A DNA stretch of 64,000 nt. Origin: Deltaproteobacteria bacterium. GTDB lineage: Bacteria > Desulfobacterota > Syntrophia > Syntrophales > JACQWR01. The notes below the pieces were generated by a model, which was not told the DNA's origin, searched no databases, and saw nothing but the letters and a program-made list of their open reading frames with translations. Below are positions 28,954 to 39,069 of this stretch, piece by piece. The stretch is from contig JAPLJV010000040.1 in the NCBI GenBank assembly GCA_026388415.1, forward strand, positions 1 through 64,000. The letters are read 5' to 3'. The position numbers and the translations under genes are program-made. Every line of letters starts with the position of its first letter. The stretch's first letter is position 1.

Positions 28954-30333
28954 CTAATCCCAGATTTTGCCCGGGTTCATGATATTGTTAGGATCAAAAA
29001 GCGCCTTCACATCCTTCATCATTTTTACAACGACGGGGTCTGTGACCCTCATGAAGAATTTCTGTTTTTCGAGACCGATACCGTGTTCACCAGATAACAC
29101 ACCGCCAAATTCAACGGCCGCCTCAATAATGCCTTCCATGGCCTTTACTGCCCGTTCATAGTGATCTTTGTTATTTATATCTGTAAGGACAGCAGGATGG
29201 AGATTCCCGTCTCCGGCATGACCGAGCACGACGATCTCCACATCGTACTTCTTCGCCAGCTCTTTGCATCTGTTGATCAAGGCCGGTATCATTCCTCTCG
29301 GCACGGTCACGTCTTCAGCGAAGACTGTTTTTGTCTTGCCGAAAACAGCAGCAAACCCGGCGCGTCTGGCGAGCCAGTATTTATTTGCTTCATCCACATC
29401 TTTAGCCACCCTTACATCAACGGCGCCGTATTTCTTGGTGATCTCTACAATCTTTTCCGTTTCTTTCTCGACTGCTTCCGCAATGCCATCGCATTCAAAC
29501 AGGAGCACCGCATCGGCATCCTTCGGGAGCCCCATCGGCATCATTTCTTCAATTCTATTGATAACCCAGTTATCGAGAAGTTCGATCTTGTCTGGTATTA
29601 CGCCGTTTTCCAGAACCCTGAACACACTTTCTCCGGCCTTGGCCACATCATCAAAGACAACCATGGTGGTCTTCCTCGCCGGAGGAATCGGGTTAAGTTT
29701 CAATTCCGCCCTGGTCACGACACCAAGGGTGCCTTCGGAGCTGATAAAAATATGAAGCAGGTCATAACCCACAACGTTTTTCAATGTCCGTCCGCCGAGG
29801 CTGACAATTTCACCGGTAGGCAACACGACTTCAATGCCCAGGATATACTGTTTTGTGACGCCATATTTGACACAGGCCGGCCCGCCCGCATTTTCGGCGA
29901 TGATTCCACCCAAAGTAGCACCCAAAAAACTCTGGGGGTCAGGCGGGAAGAAAAGCCCCTCTTTCATGAGTCTGAGAGTCAGATCCTGAAGGACAACGCC
30001 GGGCTCCACGGTGGCGGTGAGGTTCTCTTTGTCAATTTTCAATATCTTGTTCATCTTCGTGGTGCAGAGAACAATGCCGCCATGCCAGGGAACGGAACCA
30101 CCACTTACGTTTGTGCCCCCACCCCTCGGAGTCACGGGGATCTTCTCCGCGTTGGCAATCTTCATGATCTCGGAAATTTCCTTCGTTTTTGTAGGGAATA
30201 TGACTACTTCGGGCTCATGTATCCAGCTTGTGGTCCCGTCATAGGAATATGCCTTCAAAGCCTCAGGCGTTGTGAGGACATTCTCCTTACCAACAATTCT
30301 TTTAAATTCGCCTATTAATGATTCTTTTATCAT
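28954..30333 (-). CDS. FAD-linked 2-hydroxyacid dehydrogenase (GlcD-like)
   Basis: A 459-residue flavoprotein of the FAD_binding_4/GlcD family, which oxidises 2-hydroxyacids such as glycolate or D-lactate. The N-terminal FAD domain contains TPRGGGTNVSGGSVPW and LGGIIAENAGGPACVKYG; the C-terminal FAD-oxidase domain contains LGHAGDGNLHP and SGEHGIGLEKQ. With the downstream GlcF-like partner it forms a two-subunit dehydrogenase. The hydroxyacid may belong to the same pathway as the 2-hydroxyacyl-CoA dehydratase subunit upstream. Confidence 0.92.
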   Translation of the reverse strand: MIKESLIGEFKRIVGKENVLTTPEALKAYSYDGTTSWIHEPEVVIFPTKTKEISEIMKIANAEKIPVTPRGGGTNVSGGSVPWHGGIVLCTTKMNKILKIDKENLTATVEPGVVLQDLTLRLMKEGLFFPPDPQSFLGATLGGIIAENAGGPACVKYGVTKQYILGIEVVLPTGEIVSLGGRTLKNVVGYDLLHIFISSEGTLGVVTRAELKLNPIPPARKTTMVVFDDVAKAGESVFRVLENGVIPDKIELLDNWVINRIEEMMPMGLPKDADAVLLFECDGIAEAVEKETEKIVEITKKYGAVDVRVAKDVDEANKYWLARRAGFAAVFGKTKTVFAEDVTVPRGMIPALINRCKELAKKYDVEIVVLGHAGDGNLHPAVLTDINNKDHYERAVKAMEGIIEAAVEFGGVLSGEHGIGLEKQKFFMRVTDPVVVKMMKDVKALFDPNNIMNPGKIWD

Positions 30334-30400
30334 CCATGCCCCCCTCTTCTAAAGGTTATTTGGTATTGTTACTTATCTCGGTTATATGTACATACCCTGT

Positions 30401-31663
30401 TCACGCTCCAATATCAAGTTTCCTTTCCTCCAGTTGTTCGATAAATGCCTCTATGTTGGTCTTGGTCTGCTCATCGGAGACGCACCGGAGATCATTCAAG
30501 TCCCCATTGATGGTCAGGCTCGGTATTTTTGTTTCTTTTTCCAGTCTTTGGGGCATGCCATAACGGCAATTGGAGTTGTTCGGGCAGGTTTTCGCATCGT
30601 GGTAGATCATGCCGTCAATCTTGAAGAACTTTAACATATCCTTGATATATCGTTCCTTGGCATCTTCGGATCTCACTATAAAGAGCCGGGTGTAGGCCTT
30701 GGCCATGCTCGTAAAGGGGTCGGATGCCTCGAAATCTGTGAATATCCAACTATTGCAATATGTTGAAGCAAGGACGTTCGTGTTCAGATTGGAAAAAAGG
30801 GCGGCATGGTCGCTCAGCCGGCCCCAGACAGGCATCCCGTCCCAATACAACCGAAAACGTTCATTTTCCAGGGCGCCTTCCTTATTCTTGATTCGCTCAT
30901 TCAACTCCGCCAGCAGGAGATTATAGTAATCCACCGCCTGCTTTGTTCCTCTCAGCACCACGGCCGGGCCCATGTGGATGGTACAGTCGAAAAAAGTGAC
31001 CGGCGAGGGCCGCGCGGAGGCAGTGTCCAGGACTTTTTTCCATAGGTCCGAACAGACGCGGGAAAGACCAACCACGTGTTTCAATTCGTCCAGGTCGAAT
31101 TTTTTCCCTGATATAGCCGCTAAAGGTTCGATCAGGTCTTCCATCTGTTTGACAATGGATGATACATGGGCTTCGCCCACATCCCGCACGCCCCGATGGG
31201 AGTTGATGCCCATCAGGGGGACTTTTAACTCCTGCGCATACCACAAAAACCAGTCCTGCACGTCGCGGCACTGATTTGTATTGTAAACCAGCACATCGGG
31301 CCGGGGGACTTTTTCGATGCCCTTGTAAGCCTTGGATAGAGGCGTCACCCCGGCGATGTAGGCCCCCACGTCGGCAGTAAGATAGGAGCAGATTTCGGGA
31401 GAATAACCGCGGGCGTTGGCCAGAGGGATGACGTCCGTGGACATGCGGGTCGCCCCCAGCATGGCGCCGTGGTTTTCGGGAAAGTAAACCAGGAAGCCCA
31501 GGGCTCTGAGAATTTCGGCCGGTCCGACGCTGGTACACCAGGCAATCTTTTTTTCACCCGTTTTGGCGGCATTATCGAGCTCATAGAAATACTCGGCCAT
31601 TATCCTGTTCATCTCGACAGCGGCACGAATCTTTTTTCGCACCGGTTTCTTCTCTTCATTCAT
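30401..31663 (-). CDS. 2-hydroxyacyl-CoA dehydratase/benzoyl-CoA reductase family subunit (HgdB/BcrB-like)
   Basis: A 420-residue HGD-D family protein. These [4Fe-4S] enzymes use one high-energy electron for radical dehydration of 2-hydroxyacyl-CoA or aromatic ring reduction. Conserved features include WCTSVGPAEILRALG, NTNQCRDVQ and HDAKTCPNNSNCRYGMPQRL, with cysteines suited to cluster binding. Most family enzymes use two such subunits; only one is encoded here. Its gene lies just downstream of the activator ATPase, indicating a dedicated partner. Substrate unknown. Confidence 0.88.
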   Translation of the reverse strand: MNEEKKPVRKKIRAAVEMNRIMAEYFYELDNAAKTGEKKIAWCTSVGPAEILRALGFLVYFPENHGAMLGATRMSTDVIPLANARGYSPEICSYLTADVGAYIAGVTPLSKAYKGIEKVPRPDVLVYNTNQCRDVQDWFLWYAQELKVPLMGINSHRGVRDVGEAHVSSIVKQMEDLIEPLAAISGKKFDLDELKHVVGLSRVCSDLWKKVLDTASARPSPVTFFDCTIHMGPAVVLRGTKQAVDYYNLLLAELNERIKNKEGALENERFRLYWDGMPVWGRLSDHAALFSNLNTNVLASTYCNSWIFTDFEASDPFTSMAKAYTRLFIVRSEDAKERYIKDMLKFFKIDGMIYHDAKTCPNNSNCRYGMPQRLEKETKIPSLTINGDLNDLRCVSDEQTKTNIEAFIEQLEERKLDIGA

Positions 31664-31689
31664 ATTGTCGTCTCCATTTGCTTCAATAG

Positions 31690-32496
31690 TTAATCCGCCA
31701 TACTGGCGGAAATATCGGTCTGTGCTTCGCTGGCGTAAAGAGCCGCACCGATGGCGCCCGTGAGCTGGGGATGCTCAGGCACCAGGATCTTCCTTTTAAG
31801 AATTTCTTCAGTCATGGTTACAATATAGGGGTTGTGAGCGACTACGCCTCCCGTCATGACGATATTGTCCGCCAGCGAGTCCATTTCCAGGACCCGCCTT
31901 ATGACCGACAGGAAAAGGCCTTTGGTGATATCGGTCACTTTTTTCCCCTGACGTATTTTTTCCAACACTTCCGTGCCCGAGAAGACGGTACAGAAGCTTC
32001 CCAACTCCACTATGTGCTGCGATTGCCTGGCCAGGCTGTCCATGTTTTCCAGGGGTATGTCCAGACGGGCGGACATCTCTTCCAGAAAGGCGCCCGTTCC
32101 GGCGGCGCATTTGCGGTTCATCTTGAAATTAACCCTGCGCCCTTCGCTATCGAGCCTGATAATTTTGTTGTCCTGTCCTCCGATATCAATAATGGTGATG
32201 GCCAGGGGAAAATAGTAAAAGCATCCTTTCCCATGGCAACTGATTTCTGTCTTGGCATTGTTGGCGAAAGGTACATTTTTTCTACCGTACCCAGTGGAAA
32301 TGGTATGGACGATATCTTCCCTGGACGCCTTGGCCATGGCCAGCGAGGCAGCGAGACATTTCTCCGCCGCCGCGGAAAAATCTGTTCCTGATTTTTCCAC
32401 GGCATACCCGAGAAGACGACGCGTGGCATCCATGACGGCTACTTTGGTCCGGGATGCCCCTATATCAATACCGACAAAAACTTTTTGAATATTCAT
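31690..32496 (-). CDS. 2-hydroxyacyl-CoA dehydratase activator (BadF/BcrA/HgdC-like ATPase)
   Basis: A 268-residue ASKHA-fold ATPase that injects an electron into the dehydratase/reductase subunit with ATP hydrolysis. The phosphate loop GIDIGASRTK is at about residues 9-18, IDIGGQD follows, and the two cysteines that bind the dimer-bridging [4Fe-4S] cluster are in NRKCAAGTGAF and GSFCTVFSGTEV. The MTGGVVAHNP strand and C-terminal GAIGAALYA are typical. It lies 26 bases upstream of the dehydratase subunit gene and 9 bases downstream of iorB. Confidence 0.93.
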   Translation of the reverse strand: MNIQKVFVGIDIGASRTKVAVMDATRRLLGYAVEKSGTDFSAAAEKCLAASLAMAKASREDIVHTISTGYGRKNVPFANNAKTEISCHGKGCFYYFPLAITIIDIGGQDNKIIRLDSEGRRVNFKMNRKCAAGTGAFLEEMSARLDIPLENMDSLARQSQHIVELGSFCTVFSGTEVLEKIRQGKKVTDITKGLFLSVIRRVLEMDSLADNIVMTGGVVAHNPYIVTMTEEILKRKILVPEHPQLTGAIGAALYASEAQTDISASMAD

Positions 32497-32505
32497 CAGG
32501 GTGAA

Positions 32506-33096
32506 CTAACTGAGCTTGGCAGAAGCAAAGCCCAGATCGAACGCCTTAATATTTGCTGCGGAGAATTTACCGGTTCTGGCGACAATCGCCGCTTTCACGT
32601 CCTCAGTCTTGAGAGGGAGAACGCCGGTTTGCAGGAGCGCGCCGAGCAAGACCATATTCACCGACAGGACGTTGCCCGCTTCTTTAGCGAGGGCCGCGGC
32701 GTCGAAGGCGATAAGTCTTTTCGCTTTCTCCCGGATCAGCTTCTGCAGCAAGCCCAAATCGGGGTAAACTCCTTTCCCGATGGCCACCGTGAAGGGGGGG
32801 AGCGGCGCCAGATTGGTTATCACTACGGTGCCGGAGTTGCCCTTGTTCATCGTCCGCAGTGTTTCGGAAGGCTCAAAGCCCACAATGACGTCCGCTTCGC
32901 CATTCGAAATGATCGTGCTTTCCGCCTCGCCAAAGATAAGGGTTGATTCTACAACCCCTCCCCGCTGCGCCATGCCATGGATCTCGCTCAAACGGACCGC
33001 AACTCCGGCCAACAGCGCCGCTTCACCCAAAATGCGCGAAGCCAGCAGGTTTCCCTGACCGCCTACGGCCACAATGACTAATCTTGTTGTTTTCAT
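32506..33096 (-). CDS. iorB: Indolepyruvate ferredoxin oxidoreductase, beta subunit
   Basis: A 196-residue gamma-type POR domain protein, with VAVGGQGNLLASRIL at the N-terminus and EIHGMAQRGGVVES. It pairs with IorA to oxidise arylpyruvates to arylacetyl-CoA with ferredoxin reduction. The gene follows iorA by 20 bases and precedes the dehydratase activator by 9 bases, so reduced ferredoxin could feed the activator directly. Confidence 0.92.
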   Translation of the reverse strand: MKTTRLVIVAVGGQGNLLASRILGEAALLAGVAVRLSEIHGMAQRGGVVESTLIFGEAESTIISNGEADVIVGFEPSETLRTMNKGNSGTVVITNLAPLPPFTVAIGKGVYPDLGLLQKLIREKAKRLIAFDAAALAKEAGNVLSVNMVLLGALLQTGVLPLKTEDVKAAIVARTGKFSAANIKAFDLGFASAKLS

Positions 33097-33116
33097 TTAA
33101 TTTTATACCTCCGACA

Positions 33117-34979
33117 TTACTTGTCTTTTATTGGCAAAATCGCATTTTCCGGGCAAATCTGCGCGCATATCGTGCACCCGACACACTGGATCGGGTCTAT
33201 CTGGACCCGGTTATTCTTTATGAAGAACGCCGGACAGGCAAGTTCATTGACGCAGGTTCGGTGATTCTTGCATTTGTCACTGATGTAAAAAGGCTTTCCC
33301 TGCGCTTTTTTCAGACTCTTGGCATAGAGGGTGCACATCTCCTTGGCAATGATCACGGAAACACCTTTAAAACTCAGGGCTTCCTTGATAGCTTCCATAC
33401 TCTTTTTGATTTTATAAGGCTTGATCACCGTGATGTGTGGAACTCCCAGGGCCTTCACTACGTCTTCAATGACCACGCGCCCGTAACCGGTCAGATTGAA
33501 CTCACTCATGTCAACCCCCGGATTCGGCTGGTGGCCCGTCATGGCCGTGATGCCGTTATCAAGGATAACTAAGGTAAAGTTGTGGTTATTGAAGACTCCA
33601 TTGATCAGGCCCGGTATGCCCGAGTGAAAGAACGTTGAATCCCCGATGAAGGCGATGACCTTTTTATCACCGTTTACCTTGGAAAAACCGCCGGCTGTGC
33701 CTACGGATGAGCCCATGCAGATGACGAAATCGCCCATGCTGAGAGGGGCCAGGAACCCGAGGGTGTAGCAGCCGATGTCGTTGGGGCAGATGGTATCCAT
33801 CCCCAGCTCGGCGGCCGCTTTTTTAACGGCGTAAAATGTGGCCCGGTGAGAGCATCCCGCGCAAAGGGTGGGTGGACGCTGGGGAAGTTCCGGAACGTTG
33901 GAGAGGTCAAGCGGTTTGGGCGCCTTGTAGGCAACCTCGAAATACCGGGCGACGCACTGCCTGACCAGAGCGGGATCATACTCATAAAGACGGGAGAAAA
34001 GATCATCGTCCTTGCCCTTGATCGTCAGAGTAAGCTTCTCTTCCTGGGCAAAGGCCTTGACGGATTCCTCCATGTAGGGTTCGCCTTCTTCCACGATTAA
34101 AATCTTTTTGCAATCCCGCAAAAATTTCTTGATTAAATTTCCCGGCAGGGGATGGGAAAAACCAATGCGCAGCACCCGGACCTTACTTGCCAGTTTCAAG
34201 TCCTTGAGGGCGTCGGTTACGTAAGCATAACTCACCCCGTTGCAGATGATGCCGTAATCACCCCGGCCGACCACAAAATTATAGCTCGACTTGTCGGCCA
34301 GAGCGGTGGCGGCAGCGATGTTCTTCAGCAGCTTGACATGCAGCTTTCTCGACACAGCCGGCACGGTAACGTAGTTTAACGGGTCTTTGGTATAAGTACC
34401 CTTGACCTTTGGTTTTTTAATTTTGCCTAACTCAACGATGCCCGTAGAGTGGTTGAGCCGGGTGGTCGTTCTGAAAATCACCGGCTCCTGCAGTTTTTCC
34501 GAAAGATCGAAGGCATAGGAGAGCATTTCCTTTGCTTCCCCCACCGACGAGGGCTCCAGAATCGGCAACCCGGAGAGTTTGCCGTAGTAGCGGTTGTCCT
34601 GTTCGTTCTGACTGGAAAACATGGCGGGATCATCGGCAGTGACGATGACCATTCCGCCCTTGACGCCTACATATGCCAAGGTCATCAGGGCATCGGCGGC
34701 CACATTGAGCCCCACATGTTTCATGATGCACATGCTGCGCACGCCTGAATTCGCCGCCGCCGCCGCTACTTCCAGCGCCACCATTTCATTGGTGCTGTAT
34801 TCGAAGTAGAGGGCGCTTTCCTGGGCTACCTGGAACAGGTTGAGTGAGATTTCCGAGGAGGGCGTTCCCGGGTAAGTGGCCGCAAACGCAAGTCCCGCCT
34901 CGATCGCTCCCCTGGCAATAGCTTCGTTTCCCAAGAGGAGTATTTTTTCGCCTGAATTATTCGTTAAAAGTTTATGCAT
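33117..34979 (-). CDS. iorA: Indolepyruvate ferredoxin oxidoreductase, alpha subunit
   Basis: A 620-residue fused TPP enzyme. The N-terminal pyrimidine domain (about 10-190) has FAATYPGTPSSE and STNEMVALEVAAAAA. A TPP-binding domain (about 380-550) has CAGCSHRATF and FIGDSTFFHSG, and a C-terminal ferredoxin domain holds CVGCTICAQICP. The first ferredoxin cluster is built from CKNHRTCVNELACP, an atypical spacing also known in IorA. Known substrates are aryl pyruvates from aromatic amino acids; some homologues in aromatic degraders may use others. Confidence 0.93.
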   Translation of the reverse strand: MHKLLTNNSGEKILLLGNEAIARGAIEAGLAFAATYPGTPSSEISLNLFQVAQESALYFEYSTNEMVALEVAAAAANSGVRSMCIMKHVGLNVAADALMTLAYVGVKGGMVIVTADDPAMFSSQNEQDNRYYGKLSGLPILEPSSVGEAKEMLSYAFDLSEKLQEPVIFRTTTRLNHSTGIVELGKIKKPKVKGTYTKDPLNYVTVPAVSRKLHVKLLKNIAAATALADKSSYNFVVGRGDYGIICNGVSYAYVTDALKDLKLASKVRVLRIGFSHPLPGNLIKKFLRDCKKILIVEEGEPYMEESVKAFAQEEKLTLTIKGKDDDLFSRLYEYDPALVRQCVARYFEVAYKAPKPLDLSNVPELPQRPPTLCAGCSHRATFYAVKKAAAELGMDTICPNDIGCYTLGFLAPLSMGDFVICMGSSVGTAGGFSKVNGDKKVIAFIGDSTFFHSGIPGLINGVFNNHNFTLVILDNGITAMTGHQPNPGVDMSEFNLTGYGRVVIEDVVKALGVPHITVIKPYKIKKSMEAIKEALSFKGVSVIIAKEMCTLYAKSLKKAQGKPFYISDKCKNHRTCVNELACPAFFIKNNRVQIDPIQCVGCTICAQICPENAILPIKDK

Positions 34980-35032
34980 GATTCCATCCTTGTTAGCATT
35001 GTCCCGTTAAGCAGCAAATGATCCCCAATTTC

Positions 35033-36970
35033 CTAAATACCTTTATACTCTGGTTTTTTTCTTCCCAGTGAGGAAAGTCCTTCCAGTGCGTCGCTGGTAG
35101 AAAATATTTTTTGCAGACTGCCCAGCTCAATTTCCACCGCCTCCGGAATAGACTTTCCGTTCTGTTGACTAATGATTTCGTCGGCGAACTTCAGTGCCAA
35201 GGGAGCTTTGTAACTCATAGCTTTAAGAGTCTTAGCGGCGAGTTCACCATCGCCTCCGGCGGGCTGCTTCCGGGCGAGCAGTTGGGCAACATTGCCCGGG
35301 CTGCAAAGCTGGGCCCTTGCCTGAAACCGCACGGGCACATCGCGCTTGCGGTATTTGTCCGGCTTGCCTTTCGTCAGCAGATTTTCGATCGCCTGATCTA
35401 TTTCGCCCGGCTCTACCAATGCCGTGACGATGCCCAGCTCGGAGGCGTCTTGGGCGCTGATGGTGGCGCCGGTAAAGGTGAAATATCTGGCCAGCTCCGG
35501 GCCGATCTGACGCGTGAGGCGTAGCATCCCGCCCAGACCGGGATAGATGCCGATGCCTGTTTCGGGCAAAGCCATGGTGGTGGCTGACGTGGAAATTATG
35601 GCTTGGCACGACAGAGCGAATTCCGTGCCCCCGCCCAGAGAAAGCCCATCCATCAGGGCGATGGTCAATTTCTTTGAATTTTCGACTCTCAGCAACAGCT
35701 CGTGCCCTTTTCTCGTGAAGGCAATTATATCGGCAATCCTGCCGGCCTTGATCTTTTCCACAAAGTAACGGATGTCCGCCCCGGCAATGAAAGTTTTGCC
35801 GGCGCCCCGAAACACGATGGCCTTTATTGCCGGGTTGTTTTCCGCCTTGGCAAACCGGTCTGCCAGTTGGGCAAAAATAGCTTCGTTAAACGCGTTCATC
35901 GCCTCCGGTCTGTTGATGGTGATATAGGCAACCGGGCCTTTTTCCTCCAGATCAACATAACTGAAAACAAAGGGCTTACCGGTACTTTTCTGCTTTGCCA
36001 GCAGGTCAGGCATTTTAAAATCCGGGTACTTTTTCGTTATGGCGGAGACTAAGTCGTAAGCGCGTTCAACACCAATCTGATTCATTAGTTCAAAGGGGCC
36101 CAGCGACCAGCGCAGCCCGATCTTGGCGCCCCGGTCCGTGTCTTCCATGGTGGCCACGCCTTCGCCAACCAGCGCCGCGGCTACCCCGAAGCAGACGCCA
36201 TATAATCTGTCGCTCACCGCTTGTATTTTGGATTCATCAACGGCGCCGGATAAATCCCAGAGTGCATTCTTATCCATCTGGGCTTTCAGGGCGGCCGCCG
36301 TAGCATAAAAGGGGCCCAGCTCGTTGCCGAGGGTAGTGGAAGAATGGACCGCTATCGGGATGCCCGTGACATTCATGAGCTCGAACGCCCCCATGCCGAT
36401 ATTGAAGGCCCGTTTAGCAGCTTCATCTATCGTGGCGATATTGGCCACGCCTTCCCCGAGCAGACGCGCCGCTTCGTTCAGGAAGGGGACAAAAAAACGG
36501 TTGACGGCAAATCCCGGCGCATCTTTCACGAGGATAGCCGTTTTTCCATGCAGTTTTGCCGCCAGGAGAGACCTCTCAATGGTTTCCCGGCTCGTTGTTG
36601 CGTGGGGGATAACTTCCAGCAGGCGGTTTTTGGCCGGATGATAGAAATAATGAAAGCCGATAAACCGATCGGGACGTGATGTCTTACAGGCAAAGTCCTT
36701 CACGAAAAAGCTGGATGTATTCGTGGCCAGGATTGTTTGCGCCGAACAAATCTTATCCAGCTTGGCGAACAGCTCCGACTTTACTTTCTTGTCTTCGAAA
36801 ACAGCCTCGATTACCAGGTCGGCATCAGCGACCGCATTAAGGTCTGTTGTGCCGGTGATGCGGGATTGTATTTCCTTAACCTGGGCGGGGGTAAAAAGCT
36901 TACGCTCTATGCCATCGGCAAGAATCTTCGCGATGATGGACAGACCTCGCTGGACAGAACAAAATTTCAA
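35033..36970 (-). CDS. 3-hydroxyacyl-CoA dehydrogenase/enoyl-CoA hydratase fusion, 5'-truncated
   Basis: A 645-codon frame with two 3-hydroxyacyl-CoA dehydrogenase C-terminal domains and an enoyl-CoA hydratase domain (about 340-530, with AGADIRYF and GGGTEFALSCQ). The N-terminus is wrong: the frame opens at a TTG and joins the family alignment at RGLSIIAKILADGIERK, so the first 30-40 residues with the GxGxxG NAD loop are missing. Bases immediately upstream belong to the selB leader and contain no such motif in any frame. The dehydrogenase activity is probably lost; the hydratase domain is intact and could still work if expressed. No Shine-Dalgarno is seen. Confidence 0.75.
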   Translation of the reverse strand: MKFCSVQRGLSIIAKILADGIERKLFTPAQVKEIQSRITGTTDLNAVADADLVIEAVFEDKKVKSELFAKLDKICSAQTILATNTSSFFVKDFACKTSRPDRFIGFHYFYHPAKNRLLEVIPHATTSRETIERSLLAAKLHGKTAILVKDAPGFAVNRFFVPFLNEAARLLGEGVANIATIDEAAKRAFNIGMGAFELMNVTGIPIAVHSSTTLGNELGPFYATAAALKAQMDKNALWDLSGAVDESKIQAVSDRLYGVCFGVAAALVGEGVATMEDTDRGAKIGLRWSLGPFELMNQIGVERAYDLVSAITKKYPDFKMPDLLAKQKSTGKPFVFSYVDLEEKGPVAYITINRPEAMNAFNEAIFAQLADRFAKAENNPAIKAIVFRGAGKTFIAGADIRYFVEKIKAGRIADIIAFTRKGHELLLRVENSKKLTIALMDGLSLGGGTEFALSCQAIISTSATTMALPETGIGIYPGLGGMLRLTRQIGPELARYFTFTGATISAQDASELGIVTALVEPGEIDQAIENLLTKGKPDKYRKRDVPVRFQARAQLCSPGNVAQLLARKQPAGGDGELAAKTLKAMSYKAPLALKFADEIISQQNGKSIPEAVEIELGSLQKIFSTSDALEGLSSLGRKKPEYKGI

Positions 36971-37060
36971 TTGTCAAGAAAAAATCTGGAATAGAATGGA
37001 AAAAATTATGTTTACAATCACCCTTCCATTCGTGGTACAAGCAACGCGGAAAGGGCCAAC

Positions 37061-38986
37061 ATGAAACATATTATTCTGGGCACGGCCGGGCATGTAGATC
37101 ACGGCAAGACATCGCTCGTCAAGGCTCTCACCGGCATAGATACGGACCGACTCAAGGAAGAGAAGGAACGCGGCATTACCATTGAGTTGGGATTTGCCTC
37201 CCTCACCCTTCCCGATGGCCGATTGCTCGGGCTCGTGGATGTGCCGGGTCATGAGCGCTTCATAAAACACATGGTGGCCGGCGCCGGCGGCATTGATATG
37301 GTGGTCCTGGTGATTGCCGCCGACGAAGGGGTGATGCCGCAGACGAAAGAGCATCTGCATATCTGTTCCCTGCTGGGTATTAAAAAGGGCCTGGTCGCCC
37401 TCACGAAGACAGATATTGTTGAGCCATCCTGGCTGGAGCTCGTCACCGATGACGTCCGGGAATATCTGCAAGGCACATTCCTAGCCTCTGCCCCGCTGGT
37501 TCCGGTTTCCGCAGCCAACGGCGAAGGGTTGCCGGAACTTCTGCAGGCAATCTCGAACGTTACTGATCAAATAGAGGATGATTACGACAATGGCATCTTC
37601 CGGCTCCCGATTGACCGGGTCTTTACCATGAAAGGTTTTGGCACGGTTGTGACGGGCACGTTATTGTCGGGGAGTCTCCGCGTGGGAGAGGAAGTGGCCA
37701 TCCTGCCCGGCCAGATCATGGCGAAAGTGCGGGGCTTGCAGGTGCATAACCGGCAGGTGGAGGAAGCCGAAGCGGGGCAGAGGACCGCCGTGAATTTGCA
37801 GGGGATAGAAAAGGCGGCGATTCTAAGAGGCGATGTGCTGGCCCATCCCGCTACCCTGAGCCCGTCGCGTCGCCTGGATGTCAGCCTCGAATATCTGCCT
37901 GCCGCCGGCAAAAAATTAAAGAACCGGGCGCTGGTCAGATTGCACGTGGGCGCCAGTGAGCTTATTACCCGCGTGGTATTGATGGACCAGGACGAACTGG
38001 AGCCGGGGGAAAATGCCTTTGCCCAGTTAGTGCTCGAATCACCGGCCGTGGTCATGACGCGGGACCGCTTTGTTATCAGGAGCTATTCTCCCATGACGAC
38101 GATTGGTGGGGGCATGATTCTTGATTCCCAGGCCGTGAAGCATAAACGACATCTGGAGCAGACAGGGGACGATTTTCGCGTCCTCCGTGATGGCACAGAT
38201 CAGGAACGAACGGCCGTGATGCTGGCCAGGGCGGGTCTGACAGGGATTACCATGCGGCAACTCGCCGTACGAACCGGGCTCCACCAGACAATGATGAAAA
38301 ACATTCTGGCCGAAATGTTTGCCAAAAAACAGGCCGTCCTGATTGATAAAGAAGAAACACGGGCTCTGGCCTTCGGCCTTTATAAAGGCCTTCAAGCGCG
38401 GATCATGTCGCAGACGAAGTTGTATCATGAGAAATTTCCTTTGAAAGAGGGGCTGCAAAAAGAGGAATTGAAGAACTCCCTGGGACGCCCGGTCAGCGCC
38501 AAGCTTTTCCATTTGGTTATGCAGGACATGGAAAAAGGCGGTGGGCTGGTAGTCGAAAGGGAGCATGTCCGACTTGCCGGGCATGCCGTTGACTTGTCCG
38601 GCGAACAGGAGGACCTGCGCGGGGCCTTGGCCCGCGTTTACCTGGATGCGGCGCTGACACCGCCCTCCGTCAAGGAAGTAATGGCAAAATTTGCCGACCG
38701 GAAGGCGCAAATTGATAACGTCTTGGGAGTGATGCTCAAGGAAGGACTGCTTGTAAAAATCAGCGCGGATTTATTTTTTCACAGCGCGGTCATTCAAAAA
38801 CTGAGGAATGATTACAAGGGCTTGCTGATCCGGGAGGAGAAGGCCAACCCGGCGAGCTTCAAGGAACTTACCGGCCTGTCCCGAAAATTTATTATTCCTC
38901 TCATGGAATATTTCGACATGACCAAGCTGACCATCCGGGCGGGCGAGTATCGCCTCCTGAGAGACAAAGCAGAGAACAATCAGTAA
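37061..38986 (+). CDS. selB: Selenocysteine-specific elongation factor
   Basis: A 641-residue EF-Tu-like GTPase that delivers selenocysteyl-tRNA to UGA codons followed by a SECIS hairpin. The G1 loop GHVDHGKT is at residues 10-17, DVPGHE near 60-65, and TKTD near 114. Two beta-barrel domains follow, then a long C-terminal winged-helix region (about 370-640) that binds SECIS RNA. The residues after the G domain ([20 protein letters not shown]) are typical of SelB. It matches the selenoprotein formate dehydrogenase in this window. No selA, selC or selD is visible nearby. Confidence 0.95.
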   Translation: MKHIILGTAGHVDHGKTSLVKALTGIDTDRLKEEKERGITIELGFASLTLPDGRLLGLVDVPGHERFIKHMVAGAGGIDMVVLVIAADEGVMPQTKEHLHICSLLGIKKGLVALTKTDIVEPSWLELVTDDVREYLQGTFLASAPLVPVSAANGEGLPELLQAISNVTDQIEDDYDNGIFRLPIDRVFTMKGFGTVVTGTLLSGSLRVGEEVAILPGQIMAKVRGLQVHNRQVEEAEAGQRTAVNLQGIEKAAILRGDVLAHPATLSPSRRLDVSLEYLPAAGKKLKNRALVRLHVGASELITRVVLMDQDELEPGENAFAQLVLESPAVVMTRDRFVIRSYSPMTTIGGGMILDSQAVKHKRHLEQTGDDFRVLRDGTDQERTAVMLARAGLTGITMRQLAVRTGLHQTMMKNILAEMFAKKQAVLIDKEETRALAFGLYKGLQARIMSQTKLYHEKFPLKEGLQKEELKNSLGRPVSAKLFHLVMQDMEKGGGLVVEREHVRLAGHAVDLSGEQEDLRGALARVYLDAALTPPSVKEVMAKFADRKAQIDNVLGVMLKEGLLVKISADLFFHSAVIQKLRNDYKGLLIREEKANPASFKELTGLSRKFIIPLMEYFDMTKLTIRAGEYRLLRDKAENNQ

Positions 38987-38996
38987 CCTTAACGAC

Positions 38997-39058
38997 CTCG
39001 TCAAAAGTCGTCATACCGGCGAAAGCCGGTATCCAGTGTTTTTGTAACGTGTTGGGAA
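38997..39058. repeat. Dispersed palindromic repeat
   Basis: CGTCAAAAGTCGTCATACC followed by GGCGAAAGCCGGTATCCAGT and TTTTTGTAACGTGTT. It is the same family as the units at 12964-13034, 40028-40090, 56822-56976 and 62450-62536, with the variable tail ending in a TAACGYGTT-like box. It overlaps the leader of the next gene. Confidence 0.7.
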
Positions 39059-39069
39059 AGGAAAATACC

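Noticed and set aside
29161-30318. 385-codon plus-strand frame across the GlcD-like gene
   Set aside because: Antisense shadow of a gene with strong FAD-domain motifs.
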